Part shown: positions 8,345 through 17,365 of the stretch, piece after piece
Layout of the letters: every line of letters starts with the position of its first letter
Numbering within the stretch: position 1 is the stretch's first letter
Origin: Candidatus Bipolaricaulota bacterium
GTDB lineage: Bacteria > Bipolaricaulota > Bipolaricaulia > UBA7950 > UBA9294
DNA: 46,619 nucleotides
Assembly: GCA_003979035.1 (NCBI GenBank)
Contig: RXOA01000140.1
Coordinates: forward strand, 1 to 46,619
Reading direction: 5' to 3'
Position numbers and translations under genes: made by a program
The notes under the pieces: model-generated
The model's database searches: none
Told to the model about the DNA's origin: nothing
The model's input: the letters and a program-made list of their open reading frames with translations, nothing else

Positions 8345-9499
8345 ATGGAGCAACAAGCAGTGGGTGCCGTCCTCATGCACGGCCACATGGGCGCGACGCA
8401 AGAGCAACGCCTTGTTGAGCGGGCGCGTCTCGCCGTGCTGTCCGGCCACATCACATCGCTGCGAAACGCCGGCGTAGACGTCGTGGCCGTGGCCACCGAT
8501 TCAGTGTCCCTTGTTCGGCAACAACTCGAACAGAGGCCTGATCGGTGGATCCCAACACCCCATGTCGGCTTCGACTTCGGAGAGACGCTGAAGCAAGCGA
8601 TCTCATCGTTGTCGTTGTCCGCTTGCATCTACATGGGAAGCGGTGCCGGGGTGTTCCTTCGACCAGGAGACTATGACGCCCTGGTCGCATGGGCAAGGCA
8701 TTCACCTGTCGGCGTGCTCCTCAACAATCTCTACTCGACCGACTTCGCTTCGATCGCGCAAGCAAGGCATCTCCTCAAACTTCAGCTCCCGCAGTCGGAC
8801 AATGCCTTGGGAATGGCTCTTACGGACCAAGGCGTGCCCTGCCGCTCTCTTCCGAGAAATCTGAGAACCCAATACGACATCGACACCCCGATCGACGTCC
8901 TCCTACTCGGCGCAACCACCTGGCGAAGCGAGACGTTTCGCGCGGCCTGCGAACAGAATGTCGACATGTCCTCCATCGACGCCGTTTTGGATACCTTGAC
9001 CGACCGGTCGGGACGATTGTGGCTGTACGGGCGAGTCAATCCGGCGACTTGGGCGTGGTTTCAGGACAAGACGGCATGCCAGACCGCCGGCGTCATCGAG
9101 GGTCGCGGCCTACGGAGCTACAAGGGTTCGAGTGCCGGGGGCGCTGTGCCCTGCGTGAGTGGTTCTCTGTTCAGCAAGGGGGGATGGGACAGCTTCTTCG
9201 ATTCGCTGGCCGGGCACGCATCGGCGGCGATTCTCGATACGCGCCCCCTGTTGCCAATCGGATCCGGCGCCGCATCGACGGCCGATCGATTCCGAAGTGA
9301 TCTTCTTCAGGCCGAACGGATTGACAACCGGGGATGGAAGGCATTCACGCTGGCCGCAAGAGAAGCCTCCCTTCCGCTCCTCCTCGGCGGCCACAACCTG
9401 ATGAGCGGCGGACTGTATCTTCTTGGTCGAGCATGCTGGAAACGGCGAAACGTGGAACGTAGACTCTGCGGCAAGACGATGTTGGAGAAGAAGGAGTAG
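8345..9499 (+). CDS. unknown protein, possible nucleotidyltransferase-like fold
   Basis: This 384-residue cytoplasmic protein has no family that I recognise with confidence. The N-terminal half alternates predicted strands and helices ('GAVLMHGHMGATQEQRL', 'NAGVDVVAVATDS', 'SACIYMGSGAGVFL.PGDYDAL'), in the manner of MobA/CofC-type nucleotidyltransferases, but no clear nucleotide-binding signature is present. A Gly-rich 'LLGGHNLMSGGLYLLGRACW' segment lies near the C-terminus. The ATG at 8345 has AAGGA seven bases upstream and lies just past the preceding terminator. The stop is two bases before the SHMT-GcvT fusion gene, so the two are almost certainly co-translated and may act in one-carbon or amino-acid metabolism; that is inference from position only. 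Confidence 0.6.
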   Translation: MEQQAVGAVLMHGHMGATQEQRLVERARLAVLSGHITSLRNAGVDVVAVATDSVSLVRQQLEQRPDRWIPTPHVGFDFGETLKQAISSLSLSACIYMGSGAGVFLRPGDYDALVAWARHSPVGVLLNNLYSTDFASIAQARHLLKLQLPQSDNALGMALTDQGVPCRSLPRNLRTQYDIDTPIDVLLLGATTWRSETFRAACEQNVDMSSIDAVLDTLTDRSGRLWLYGRVNPATWAWFQDKTACQTAGVIEGRGLRSYKGSSAGGAVPCVSGSLFSKGGWDSFFDSLAGHASAAILDTRPLLPIGSGAASTADRFRSDLLQAERIDNRGWKAFTLAAREASLPLLLGGHNLMSGGLYLLGRACWKRRNVERRLCGKTMLEKKE

Positions 9500-9501
9500 T
9501 C

Positions 9502-12500
9502 ATGCATGTTCACCCTGATCTTCGTACACTGGCCGACGTCGATCCGCTCACAGCCAAGCTGATCGACATTGAGGAGCGCAGACAACGGGAGAAGATTATT
9601 CTGATCCCGTCCGAGAGCTTTACGCAACCTGCAGTTCGCGAGGCGCTCGGCTCGGCGTTCACCAGCATTTATGCTGAAGGTTATCCACGTCGCGCTATGC
9701 GGCGCTCCACGGAGGGCGAGCTATCCGACATCGATGCACAGCTTGCTTCGCATCGGCGATATGCGGATTGGCGTTTCTACAAGGGAACGGAGCTCGCCAA
9801 CCTCATGGAGTCGCTTGCCGGACGGCGCGCCGCGATGTGCTTCGCGACACCGGACATCCCGGCCCATCAGATCTTCGCGAATGTCCAGCCGATCTCCGGT
9901 GCGGCGGCAAACCTTGCCGTGTATGAGGCGTTCGTGAATCCCGGCGAGACCGTGATGGGATTGGACCTGACCGAAGGCGGCCACTTGACCCACGGTTCCC
10001 AATTCAACATCACCGGGAAACGCTACAACATCGTGTCCTACGCCACCGACCCCGCGACCGGGAAGCTGGACTACGACCGAATCCGGCAGATGGCCCGTGA
10101 GTTTCGTCCCAAGATGATCATTGCCGGATTTACGTCTTATCCATGGCAGCCGGACTGGGCGCAATTCCGATCCATCGCGGACGAAGTCGGGGCAATCCTT
10201 CTTGCGGATGTTGCCCATGTTGCCGGGATGATCATCGGAGGCGTGTATCCCAATCCGGTCGGTTACGCCGACGTCATTGCCTTCACGACTCATAAGACCC
10301 TCTGTGGCGGACGTGGCGCTGTGATCCTGTCTACAGATCCGGCGATTGCCTCGCGCATCGATTCTTCGGTGTTTCCCGGGCAGCAGGGCGGCCCTCATGT
10401 GAACAAGTTCGCCGCACATGCAGTAGCGTTCAAGATCGCCCAATCCGATGCATTCCGCCAGCTGCAACACCGAATCGTCGAAAACGCTTCCGCACTGGCG
10501 GCGGCGCTCGTCGAAAACGGCTTGACGCTTGCCTACGGAGGCACGAACACCCATCTTCTGCTCGTCGACCTCAGATCCCTCGTCACCGATACGGGATTCC
10601 CGGTCATGGGCGAGATTGCTTCGCGCGTCCTCGATTTGGTCGGAATCGTCTGCAATAAGAACACGATCCCCGGAGACCGGAGCGCTGGCGATGCCCGCGG
10701 AATTCGCCTGGGGACACCTTGGGCAACCCAACGCGGAATGGGACCCGACGAGATGAGCGAACTGGCGCGAATCATCGCCTCCGTTCTGAAGAACATTCAT
10801 CCGTTCGAATACATCGGACTGGCGGGCCCCCTCTCGCGCGGGAAGCTCCCGCTCGATGTCCTCGAGGAAGCCCGTGAAGCCGTCCGGGCCCTAATTGCCC
10901 GTGTAGACAGTCATGTCTCTCCTCGTTCGGAGAGGAGCCTCGCCTCCGGATTCGCTCAGGAAGTGGGAATCCTTCGCGTCCATCAAGGACGCGCTTCAGA
11001 GCTTCTGAACGAGGCATCGACGCAAGACATCGAACAGTTGAGGATTGGAGAAACCACACGATCCCTGTTCTTCGACGACCACGCGGAACTCATAGACGAG
11101 GTCACCGTCGGGCGTTTGGGTGACCAAGATTTCCTCCTGCTCACGCATCGCGATCGGGTCAACCGCCTCCAGGCTTGGCTGCGAGGATTGGCGGACGGCT
11201 ATGTCCTGTTTGATCCGCAAGATATCTTCCGCAAAGTCCAGGGACCGGCAACCGTGGATCGGCTTCGCGCCGAAGAGGTTCCCGATGCATATCAAGGCTG
11301 GCTGACGCTCCCATTGCCTGAACTCCGGAGAAATCAGGCGGCCGCTTCCGTCCACAAAGAAACACCGCAAGCATTCGACATTACGAAGCCGTATTTCATC
11401 GGGCAGCAGATGCTCGAGCTTCCGACCTCGGACGCGACGCGGCGAGACTTCACCTGGGAGCCGAAGGATCAGCCCCTCAAGCGCACCCCCTTGTACGGAG
11501 CGCACGTTGAGGCCGGGGCGCGGATGGTGCCGTTCGCGGGATGGGAGATGCCGGTCTGGTACCAATCGGCACTTGCCGAACACCACGCCGTGCGGGAACA
11601 CGCAGGGCTGTACGACCTCGGCCACATGGGCGTGTTCTCGGTCAGCGGAACATCCGCCGCCGCCTTCCTCAACTCGGTGACGTCCAACTACGCGGATTGG
11701 CTTCGCCCGGGTGAGTCGCAGTACGCCTATCTCTTTGCGCCTGACGGATCCGTGCTCGATGACATTTTCCTCTACCGCCGGTCCACGGACCGATTCCTCG
11801 TCGTCGTCAACGCCGCCAATGAAGACAAGGATTGGGAGTGGCTTACCGGGATCAACAAGGGGCGCTATCTGATCGATACGCAGTTCCCGTCCCGCCGTCC
11901 ATCCGGACCGGTCACGCTGCAGAACCTCAAACAGGATCGCGATGTCATGGACATGGCCCTCCAGGGACCGCGCAGCCGGCAGATTCTCGAGCTTCTCTTG
12001 ACCGATGCCCAAAAGGCCCTGCTCGGATCCCTTCGCCGTACGGAGTTCTGTGAACTTGATGTAGAGCGCCACCAATTGCTGGTCGCAAGGACCGGCTATA
12101 CCGGCGAGGAGATCGGCTACGAGATCTATGTTTCGGGAACTGACGCCGTCTGGCTTTGGGAACGGCTTCTGGATATCGGATCCCCTCTCGGACTTGCTCC
12201 GTGCGGGCTTGCATCACGCGATTCGACAAGAACCGAAGCCGGTCTTCCACTCTATGGACACGAGCTGGCGGGACCCTATGGAATCAGTCCGTTCGAGGCG
12301 GGATTCGCGTCCTACGTGAAGCTCCACAAGCCGTTCTTCGTCGGTCGGGATGCTTGCGTGGCCTCCTACCGCCGGGGCGCTCGCCAGATTGTTCGCTTTG
12401 AAGCTCTGAGTGAAGCGAATCGACCGATCCATCCGGGTGCAACCGTCATCGATCCGAACGGATCATATGTCGGCCGTGTCACCAGCTGCGTCGTACTTGA

Positions 12501-12714
12501 GCGATCCCAGATCGGCCTCGCATTGATTGACGGTAAGCCCACGGCAATCGATCCTGATTCGCGACTAATCGTCCTCAACCCCCAGCGCCGCGATGAGGCA
12601 AGCAAGACGTCCGTGGAGTTGACTGCGGGAGACCGGGTAGCTATCCCCCTCCCCGTACGAGTTGTGTCTCGATTCATGCAACGCGCGCCCATCACGGATG
12701 GGGGAGCCGAGTGA
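9502..12714 (+). CDS. serine hydroxymethyltransferase - aminomethyltransferase (GlyA-GcvT) fusion
   Basis: This 1070-residue protein joins two folate enzymes. Residues 1-430 are a complete SHMT: 'IPSESFTQPAVREALGS', the 'YAEGYP' motif, 'ADVAHVAGMI' and the PLP lysine Lys265 in 'FTTHKTLCGGRGA'. Residues 659 to about 1055 are a complete GcvT T-protein ('LKRTPLYGAHVEAGARMVPF', 'LDDIFLYRR', 'YTGEEIGYEIYV'). Residues about 480-640 look like a shortened, degenerate GcvT/YgfZ-type barrel segment ('FFDDHAELIDEVTVGRL'). SHMT interconverts serine and glycine with methylene-tetrahydrofolate; GcvT releases methylene-tetrahydrofolate from aminomethylated H protein. Joining them could channel folate between glycine cleavage and serine synthesis. 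No gcvP or gcvH is nearby. There is no internal stop or frameshift. Both catalytic parts look intact. Confidence 0.93.
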   Translation: MHVHPDLRTLADVDPLTAKLIDIEERRQREKIILIPSESFTQPAVREALGSAFTSIYAEGYPRRAMRRSTEGELSDIDAQLASHRRYADWRFYKGTELANLMESLAGRRAAMCFATPDIPAHQIFANVQPISGAAANLAVYEAFVNPGETVMGLDLTEGGHLTHGSQFNITGKRYNIVSYATDPATGKLDYDRIRQMAREFRPKMIIAGFTSYPWQPDWAQFRSIADEVGAILLADVAHVAGMIIGGVYPNPVGYADVIAFTTHKTLCGGRGAVILSTDPAIASRIDSSVFPGQQGGPHVNKFAAHAVAFKIAQSDAFRQLQHRIVENASALAAALVENGLTLAYGGTNTHLLLVDLRSLVTDTGFPVMGEIASRVLDLVGIVCNKNTIPGDRSAGDARGIRLGTPWATQRGMGPDEMSELARIIASVLKNIHPFEYIGLAGPLSRGKLPLDVLEEAREAVRALIARVDSHVSPRSERSLASGFAQEVGILRVHQGRASELLNEASTQDIEQLRIGETTRSLFFDDHAELIDEVTVGRLGDQDFLLLTHRDRVNRLQAWLRGLADGYVLFDPQDIFRKVQGPATVDRLRAEEVPDAYQGWLTLPLPELRRNQAAASVHKETPQAFDITKPYFIGQQMLELPTSDATRRDFTWEPKDQPLKRTPLYGAHVEAGARMVPFAGWEMPVWYQSALAEHHAVREHAGLYDLGHMGVFSVSGTSAAAFLNSVTSNYADWLRPGESQYAYLFAPDGSVLDDIFLYRRSTDRFLVVVNAANEDKDWEWLTGINKGRYLIDTQFPSRRPSGPVTLQNLKQDRDVMDMALQGPRSRQILELLLTDAQKALLGSLRRTEFCELDVERHQLLVARTGYTGEEIGYEIYVSGTDAVWLWERLLDIGSPLGLAPCGLASRDSTRTEAGLPLYGHELAGPYGISPFEAGFASYVKLHKPFFVGRDACVASYRRGARQIVRFEALSEANRPIHPGATVIDPNGSYVGRVTSCVVLERSQIGLALIDGKPTAIDPDSRLIVLNPQRRDEASKTSVELTAGDRVAIPLPVRVVSRFMQRAPITDGGAE

Positions 12715-12821
12715 AGGGCTGTTCATCAGGAATGTACGTTCTGAACTACGTTTTCGCGAGGTATCGAGGTTGAGATCTTGTGCGTGGGTATCGAAAATGA
12801 CAAGGGAAAGAACCTGGGGAC

Positions 12822-12850
12822 TTGGCAATCGCCCTTCTGGCGACTAAACT
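12822..12850 (+). promoter_or_regulatory. promoter of the second HU gene
   Basis: TTGGCA (12822-12827), a 17-base spacer and TAAACT (12845-12850) lie 36 bases before the GTG start codon of the HU gene. A ribosome binding site GAGGAGGT follows in the leader. The region between the fusion gene and this promoter holds nothing else that I can recognise. Confidence 0.7.
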
Positions 12851-12886
12851 GAGGCCCGAGTTCTGAAAAGCACGAGGAGGTACAGC

Positions 12887-13174
12887 GTGAACAAGGCAGA
12901 GTTGGCGGAGAAACTCGCGGCCAAGGCTGGGCTTACGAAGAAGGGGGCGTACCAGGTCATCGATGGAATCATCGACGTGATCACGGAATCGCTCACGAAG
13001 AGCGAAGCCGTGAACCTCACCGGGTTCGGGAAGTTCGAAGTTCGCTCCCGAAAAGCCACGACGCGGATCAACCCGCAGAGCGGAAAGAAGTTCAAGGTTC
13101 CCGCAAAGGTGGTTCCTGCATTCAAGCCCGGCAAGAACCTCAAGGAAACTGTCGCGAAGAAGGCAAAGAAGTAG
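12887..13174 (+). CDS. HU-family DNA-binding protein (second of two)
   Basis: This 95-residue HU protein has 'MNKAELAEKLAAKAGLTKKG', 'NLTGFGKFEVRSRKA' and the arm 'RINPQSGKKFKVPAKVVPAFK', ending in a lysine-rich tail 'VAKKAKK'. It starts with GTG at 12887 after GAGGAGGT. It differs from the HU at 6763-7053 mainly in the first helices, so both could form homodimers or a mixed dimer. It has its own promoter and a strong terminator, forming a single-gene unit that converges on the helix-turn-helix gene downstream. Confidence 0.95.
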   Translation: MNKAELAEKLAAKAGLTKKGAYQVIDGIIDVITESLTKSEAVNLTGFGKFEVRSRKATTRINPQSGKKFKVPAKVVPAFKPGKNLKETVAKKAKK

Positions 13175-13195
13175 CCTGGCCGCAGCAGATGTCCT

Positions 13196-13248
13196 GCGCC
13201 GGAAGTGCTCATCAACCTGAAATGATGAGGGCTTCCGGCGCTTTTTTT
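13196..13248 (+). terminator. intrinsic terminator after the second HU gene
   Basis: A long GC-rich stem (left arm beginning GCGCCGGAAG at 13196, right arm ending CTTCCGGCGC at 13241) with a short loop is followed by TTTTTTT at 13242-13248. This is the clearest rho-independent terminator in the window. Confidence 0.93.
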
Positions 13249-13297
13249 GTTCGTCCGGCTGGATCCTGTTTCTTGAATCCGGCGGAGTGAGGTGAAG

Positions 13298-13732
13298 TCA
13301 GTTCAGACAGGGATCTCCTGCGGAAGGCGGAGCCGTCTTCCCCATCCACTGCAGATTCTTCGGGAGAACCGATTGCAGCGATGTCGCCAAGTCGCACCAG
13401 GCGTCCCGCTCGATGACGACCTCACGAAGCTTCTCTTGTAGGTATTCCATGATCAGCGTCGCGTGGACGTCGGATTGCCCTTGTTCCGATTCAAGAAGAG
13501 AAATCGCCTCTCCTCGCACCCGTTCGGCGGCCTCGCGGATCGGGATTCCCTCCTCGAGACGGAGCTCTTCAAGCCTTCGGAGAATGATCAGAGCTTCGTG
13601 AGTAAACACAAGCTTGTTGTTCTTGCCTCGTGATTGGTAGGCTTCAAGAAGATCGCTCAGCGCATCAATTCGAGCGCGGACTGCGCGTTTCGACATCCCC
13701 AGTTCGTTTGCAAGGTCTTTAAGCGTTGCCAT
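13298..13732 (-). CDS. small helix-turn-helix, coiled-coil protein (putative regulator)
   Basis: This 144-residue protein begins 'MATLKDLANELGMSKRAVRA', which reads as a helix-turn-helix. A second short element follows ('FTHEALIILRRLEELRLEEG', reminiscent of MerR/Excisionase-type second domains), then a charged helical stretch at about residues 60-115 likely to form a coiled coil. It is probably a DNA-binding regulator or partition-type adaptor; the target is unknown. The start at 13732 is chosen because the upstream extension overlaps the promoter and lacks a ribosome binding site. A perfect TATAAT lies nine bases upstream of the ATG, suggesting a nearly leaderless mRNA. It is transcribed toward the second HU gene. 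Confidence 0.7.
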   Translation of the reverse strand: MATLKDLANELGMSKRAVRARIDALSDLLEAYQSRGKNNKLVFTHEALIILRRLEELRLEEGIPIREAAERVRGEAISLLESEQGQSDVHATLIMEYLQEKLREVVIERDAWCDLATSLQSVLPKNLQWMGKTAPPSAGDPCLN

Positions 13733-13741
13733 GACGTACAG

Positions 13742-13747
13742 ATTATA
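13742..13747 (-). promoter_or_regulatory. -10 element close to the start codon of the helix-turn-helix gene
   Basis: A perfect TATAAT (complement of 13742-13747) ends nine bases before the ATG at 13732. With the usual start-site distance the transcript would have only two or three untranslated bases. No convincing -35 hexamer is seen at 16-18 bases. Confidence 0.55.
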
Positions 13748-13864
13748 CGATACGCAACGGAATGTGCACGCCGAAACAGAGAGGAAACCCGCTCCGGTTC
13801 GACAGGGATGTTGCCGTTCCGGAGGCGCGTTTCCGCTCCTCATGGTGCTTCGGTGCCTTTCCGC

Positions 13865-14446
13865 CTAGGGGGTGCTGCTTCCTGTCTGGACGATGGTCAG
13901 TTCGATTCGGAAGAAGGACGAAGATTCGCTCGCCGTGTTGGTGATTTCGACGTATGGCATGCCAAACGGTGGGCAGCACGGCACGGAGGACGGGACATCA
14001 CCACAGCATGTCAAACAAGGACACCAGCACGGCCCTACGCCGCACGGGCGTTCCACAAGTTCAATGACCGCTCCGAACTCGCCGACCGTATCCGTCAAGA
14101 CGACAACCCGATAAAAGCCCGCGGGGATTCGATTTCCCCACTGGTCGTGCCCATTCCAGGCCAACTCGAATCCGTGGGGTTTCGGCTCGGCAAAGGATGC
14201 GCTGCTGAGCGCGAAGCCGTCCAACGTCTCCACGCGCCATCCAACGACAAACGGCGTCGGACAACCGGAACAGGCAAAGAAGAAGTCCACCGGGACAACC
14301 AACTTGAAGAGAACCTGATCGCCACTCCAGAAGGACGTGTAGCAATCCGGAACGCCTTCTATCGTGGGCTCGCAGCCACATTGTCCCCATGCCGCTCCAG
14401 CAAACAGAGCGACCCCAATCAACGCCCACAGAAGCGATCGCCGCAT
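13865..14446 (-). CDS. secreted cysteine-rich protein with FlgD-Ig-like domain
   Basis: This 193-residue protein has an N-terminal signal peptide ('MRRSLLWALIGVALFAGAAWG', then 'QCGCEP'). A beta-rich domain contains 'WNGHDQWGNRIPAGFYRVVV', the G.D..G...P.G.Y pattern of FlgD-type immunoglobulin-like domains seen in extracellular proteins. A dense cysteine cluster follows ('GPCWCPCLTCCG'), which could bind metal or form disulfides. The start at 14446 has GAGGAGGAG upstream; an earlier in-frame ATG lacks one. It stands alone and its role is unknown; a cell-envelope or surface function is inferred from the signal peptide. Confidence 0.7.
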   Translation of the reverse strand: MRRSLLWALIGVALFAGAAWGQCGCEPTIEGVPDCYTSFWSGDQVLFKLVVPVDFFFACSGCPTPFVVGWRVETLDGFALSSASFAEPKPHGFELAWNGHDQWGNRIPAGFYRVVVLTDTVGEFGAVIELVERPCGVGPCWCPCLTCCGDVPSSVPCCPPFGMPYVEITNTASESSSFFRIELTIVQTGSSTP

Positions 14447-14637
14447 CGCGCTCCTCCTCACCCCTTGATCCATGCACGGAGCCATCTGATGATTCCGCCC
14501 CGATCATCCCAGTCCGTCTTCCTTACGGCGGCAATTGTCCGCCTGTGCAAGCTACACCTGTACCCCCGATTCGTTTCCTCGCAAGACACCCGCGCACGGT
14601 CTGAACCGCGCAAGGATGCACACGACAGGCAGGAAGA

Positions 14638-15972
14638 TCAGCCGGACAACGGTTCCGTTCTTTCCTCGAATCGAATTCCCAGTTGTTCCAGCTCGGAAAG
14701 GACCGGTTCGTAGATTTCCGGGACCACCGGAATCTGCACGCCGGTGAGACGAATCTCTCCCTGCAAGATCAATCGCGTCGCGATCGCCGCCGGCAGGCCC
14801 ACCGTTCGCGACATGGATGTGTCGCCCCCGGGAACCCCGTAGTCGATCATCGTCGAAGTCGTCTTCTCCCGAGATCCATCCGCATACTGGGCGATGAACT
14901 CGTGCTGCATGACCAACATGTCACGCTCGCCCGGCGCATACGTCATCCGTTCAAGCATCCGCATCGCGAGCACGTCCAACAACGTCGTTGCGGCCGGCGG
15001 GAGCGGCGTATCGCTCAAGAAGCCGAGCCACTCAAGGTCCGAGATCGGTTTGCTGGCGGCGGGGATTCCAAGATGCGCGGCCAGCGCCTCGCGAAGATCG
15101 GGGGCGGCGGATTCCGCGCCAATCAGACGGGAGGTCAATTGAGAGAACGTGATGCCGCCAAGATCGTCGCGTTCGGCATCATCAAGCAGCCCCAATTCGA
15201 CGATCTTCACCAAGGTGTCGCACCACCCCGGGTAGCGTAGCGTTCCGCGGAACATGGTCTTGATTTCGGGGATGCCGTACGTCTCGATGTAGGGAAGGGA
15301 GTCGCGATTCGGATAGACCTCAAGGGTGCCGAACCCGGAAATCCTCGCCGGCCAGTGATGAGCGAACAGCTTCGTTCCGGGGATATCGATGGTTTTCCCG
15401 TCCTCGAGGAACCGCGCCGGATTCTTGCCGGCCATGACCACACCTCGCGGCGCCCAGGAGAATTTGTACCCCATCGGATTGTCGTTTGCCTCCGGGGCCG
15501 GGAGTCCACCGGTGTTGGAATGGAAGCTCACAAGCTGCCCATTCCGATCGTGAATGCGATGGATGATGTTCATCGCCGACATGTGATCGATCCCCGGATC
15601 CACGCCAATCTCGTTCAGCAGAACAACGCCTGCGCGCTTCGCATTCTCATCGAGGGCCATCATTGCGTCCTTCACATAGGACGTCGTCACCATCTGTTTG
15701 CCGTGCTTCACACAAAATCCGGCCACCACGGGGTGGTACACGTACGGCAGCAGACTCACGGCCAGATCCGCATCGCGGATCAATCTTTCCAGCGCCTCTC
15801 GATCATCTACATGGATGGTCGTCGCGCGCCCGTTCGAAGCGTCACCGACAAGCCGCTCGGCCCTGCTCAGGGTGCGGCTGGCCACGATGACCTCAAATTC
15901 AGGAACGGCAAGAAGGTACTGCACGAGAGGCTTTGCCACCAATCCGGCACCAAGGACGAGAATGCGTTTCAA
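14638..15972 (-). CDS. saccharopine dehydrogenase (LYS9-like)
   Basis: This 444-residue oxidoreductase begins with a Rossmann motif 'ILVLGAGLVAKPLVQYLL' and continues with 'MVTTSYVKDAMMALDENAKRAG', 'LNEIGVDPGIDHMSAM' and 'HSNTGGLPAPEANDNPMGYK', all typical of the saccharopine dehydrogenase that splits saccharopine into glutamate and 2-aminoadipate semialdehyde with NAD(P)+. It corresponds to the C-terminal half of the animal and plant bifunctional enzyme. The TTG start at 15972 follows GGAAGGTGTGAG and shares TTGA with the stop of the preceding reductase gene, so translation is coupled. Partner and order support lysine breakdown through saccharopine; the reverse, biosynthetic direction cannot be excluded. 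Confidence 0.9.
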   Translation of the reverse strand: MKRILVLGAGLVAKPLVQYLLAVPEFEVIVASRTLSRAERLVGDASNGRATTIHVDDREALERLIRDADLAVSLLPYVYHPVVAGFCVKHGKQMVTTSYVKDAMMALDENAKRAGVVLLNEIGVDPGIDHMSAMNIIHRIHDRNGQLVSFHSNTGGLPAPEANDNPMGYKFSWAPRGVVMAGKNPARFLEDGKTIDIPGTKLFAHHWPARISGFGTLEVYPNRDSLPYIETYGIPEIKTMFRGTLRYPGWCDTLVKIVELGLLDDAERDDLGGITFSQLTSRLIGAESAAPDLREALAAHLGIPAASKPISDLEWLGFLSDTPLPPAATTLLDVLAMRMLERMTYAPGERDMLVMQHEFIAQYADGSREKTTSTMIDYGVPGGDTSMSRTVGLPAAIATRLILQGEIRLTGVQIPVVPEIYEPVLSELEQLGIRFEERTEPLSG

Positions 15973-17312
15973 CTCACACCTTCCTTTGCTGATGTCCCGT
16001 GTTGTCTGAGATGCTCATCAAGGTATGTGTAGCCGGGCGTAAGACGCCCGCGGTAAACAATGACCGCACGTTCAAGTTCGGGCGGCAGACCGCTCTGCTC
16101 GATTGGCTTCTTGAAATCCGCCCTGGCCAGCCCCGGCAGAAGTCCGGCAAGAATCCGGCTGAAGAACGCCGAGGATTCGCGCGGAAGCTCGGTGGGAAGG
16201 ATCTCCACCGCCATGACCACCGGACCTTCGCCTTCGACTCCATCGTGCGCTTCCCCACTTCGCGGATCGAATACATACACAGGATTGTCCGGCTCGGTCG
16301 CCCTGACCGTCGATTCGATCGAGCCTTCGATATCACAGGTGATATCTCCGATCACTTGCAGGCGTAGATCCCCCGACTCCAGCCGCTCTCGGAGATACGC
16401 GCGGGTCACCAACCGCGGATAGCGTGGTTCCCAATAGATGCAGTTGACGAGCACATCGAGCTCGTCGAGGAATGTCTCGAACCGTCCCCGAAAGACCTCG
16501 GGATGGTGGTAGTACGTTTCGAGATCGAATGGTTGATGGGGATCGATCGGCGTGGCCATGTGCCGCTCTTCGAACACCGTCTTGCCGATCACGAACGGCG
16601 ACAGTCGCGGCGAAGCGTGAATCCCTGAGAGCTCCTCGGGTTCGATCCGCTCGATCGGAAGCAGATCGAGAATCTCTTGGGCGCCTTTGGAGACGTTTCC
16701 GTATCCGGCCACGCCGATCACAAGCGGGCCGATCTCCGCCGGCAAACCGTCTATCCGGATCCTGTCTCCGATCTGAGAGATGTCGCGCTTTGCCTCTTCG
16801 AGGTCGCGATAGGCAAGGGCGCGGCGTACGTCCGAGAACGGAGATCGAATGCCGCGATGTTCGAGCCGCTGACCAAGGGCCCACAACGTATCGATCATCC
16901 CCGCCAGCCCGGCGAAGTTCCCGAAGAAGATCAGCCGCCGTCCTTGTTCGTCCACGATTCGCTCGTAGTCGATCAGCGTGCTGCCGAGATCGAGCAACCG
17001 CCGCAACATCGGCATGTTGTACGGCTGGCCCTTGATCGTGTGCGAGAAGTACAGGTAGCTCTTGTCCGATTCGAGAATCTCGTTGGGAATCTCCTTGATG
17101 CCGACAATGAGCGGACAATCGGAGAGGGATTCAACCACGGGGATCCCGGCAGCGCGGTATTCGTCGTCCGTGTAGGCACGCTTCGCCGAACTCTGGACAA
17201 CAATCTCCAGCCCTTCTTCGGTTCGGAGATAGCGTGCGTCTTCGGGAGTGAGGGGAGTCCGCCGCTCCCAAGCGTACATATCCTCGATGCGGATTCCGAT
17301 CCGCGGTTTCAT
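15969..17312 (-). CDS. lysine-ketoglutarate reductase (saccharopine-forming)
   Basis: This 447-residue protein starts 'KPRIGIRIEDMYAWERRTPL', the N-terminal pattern shared by alanine dehydrogenase and lysine-ketoglutarate reductase. It continues with 'YLYFSHTIKGQPYNMPML', a near-diagnostic reductase motif, and 'LIDYERIVDEQGRRLIFFG'. A nucleotide-binding region 'GPLVIGVAGYGNVSKGAQEI' follows. The enzyme condenses lysine and 2-oxoglutarate to saccharopine using NADPH. It corresponds to the N-terminal half of eukaryotic aminoadipic semialdehyde synthase, here a separate gene overlapping the dehydrogenase by four bases. The ATG at 17312 follows AGGAGGCC, and a strong promoter lies 54 bases upstream. 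Confidence 0.9.
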   Translation of the reverse strand: MKPRIGIRIEDMYAWERRTPLTPEDARYLRTEEGLEIVVQSSAKRAYTDDEYRAAGIPVVESLSDCPLIVGIKEIPNEILESDKSYLYFSHTIKGQPYNMPMLRRLLDLGSTLIDYERIVDEQGRRLIFFGNFAGLAGMIDTLWALGQRLEHRGIRSPFSDVRRALAYRDLEEAKRDISQIGDRIRIDGLPAEIGPLVIGVAGYGNVSKGAQEILDLLPIERIEPEELSGIHASPRLSPFVIGKTVFEERHMATPIDPHQPFDLETYYHHPEVFRGRFETFLDELDVLVNCIYWEPRYPRLVTRAYLRERLESGDLRLQVIGDITCDIEGSIESTVRATEPDNPVYVFDPRSGEAHDGVEGEGPVVMAVEILPTELPRESSAFFSRILAGLLPGLARADFKKPIEQSGLPPELERAVIVYRGRLTPGYTYLDEHLRQHGTSAKEGVS

Positions 17313-17365
17313 CCTGGCCTCCTTGGATTGGTCACGAAGAGGAATCGGGGTCGTCTCGCGCGGCG

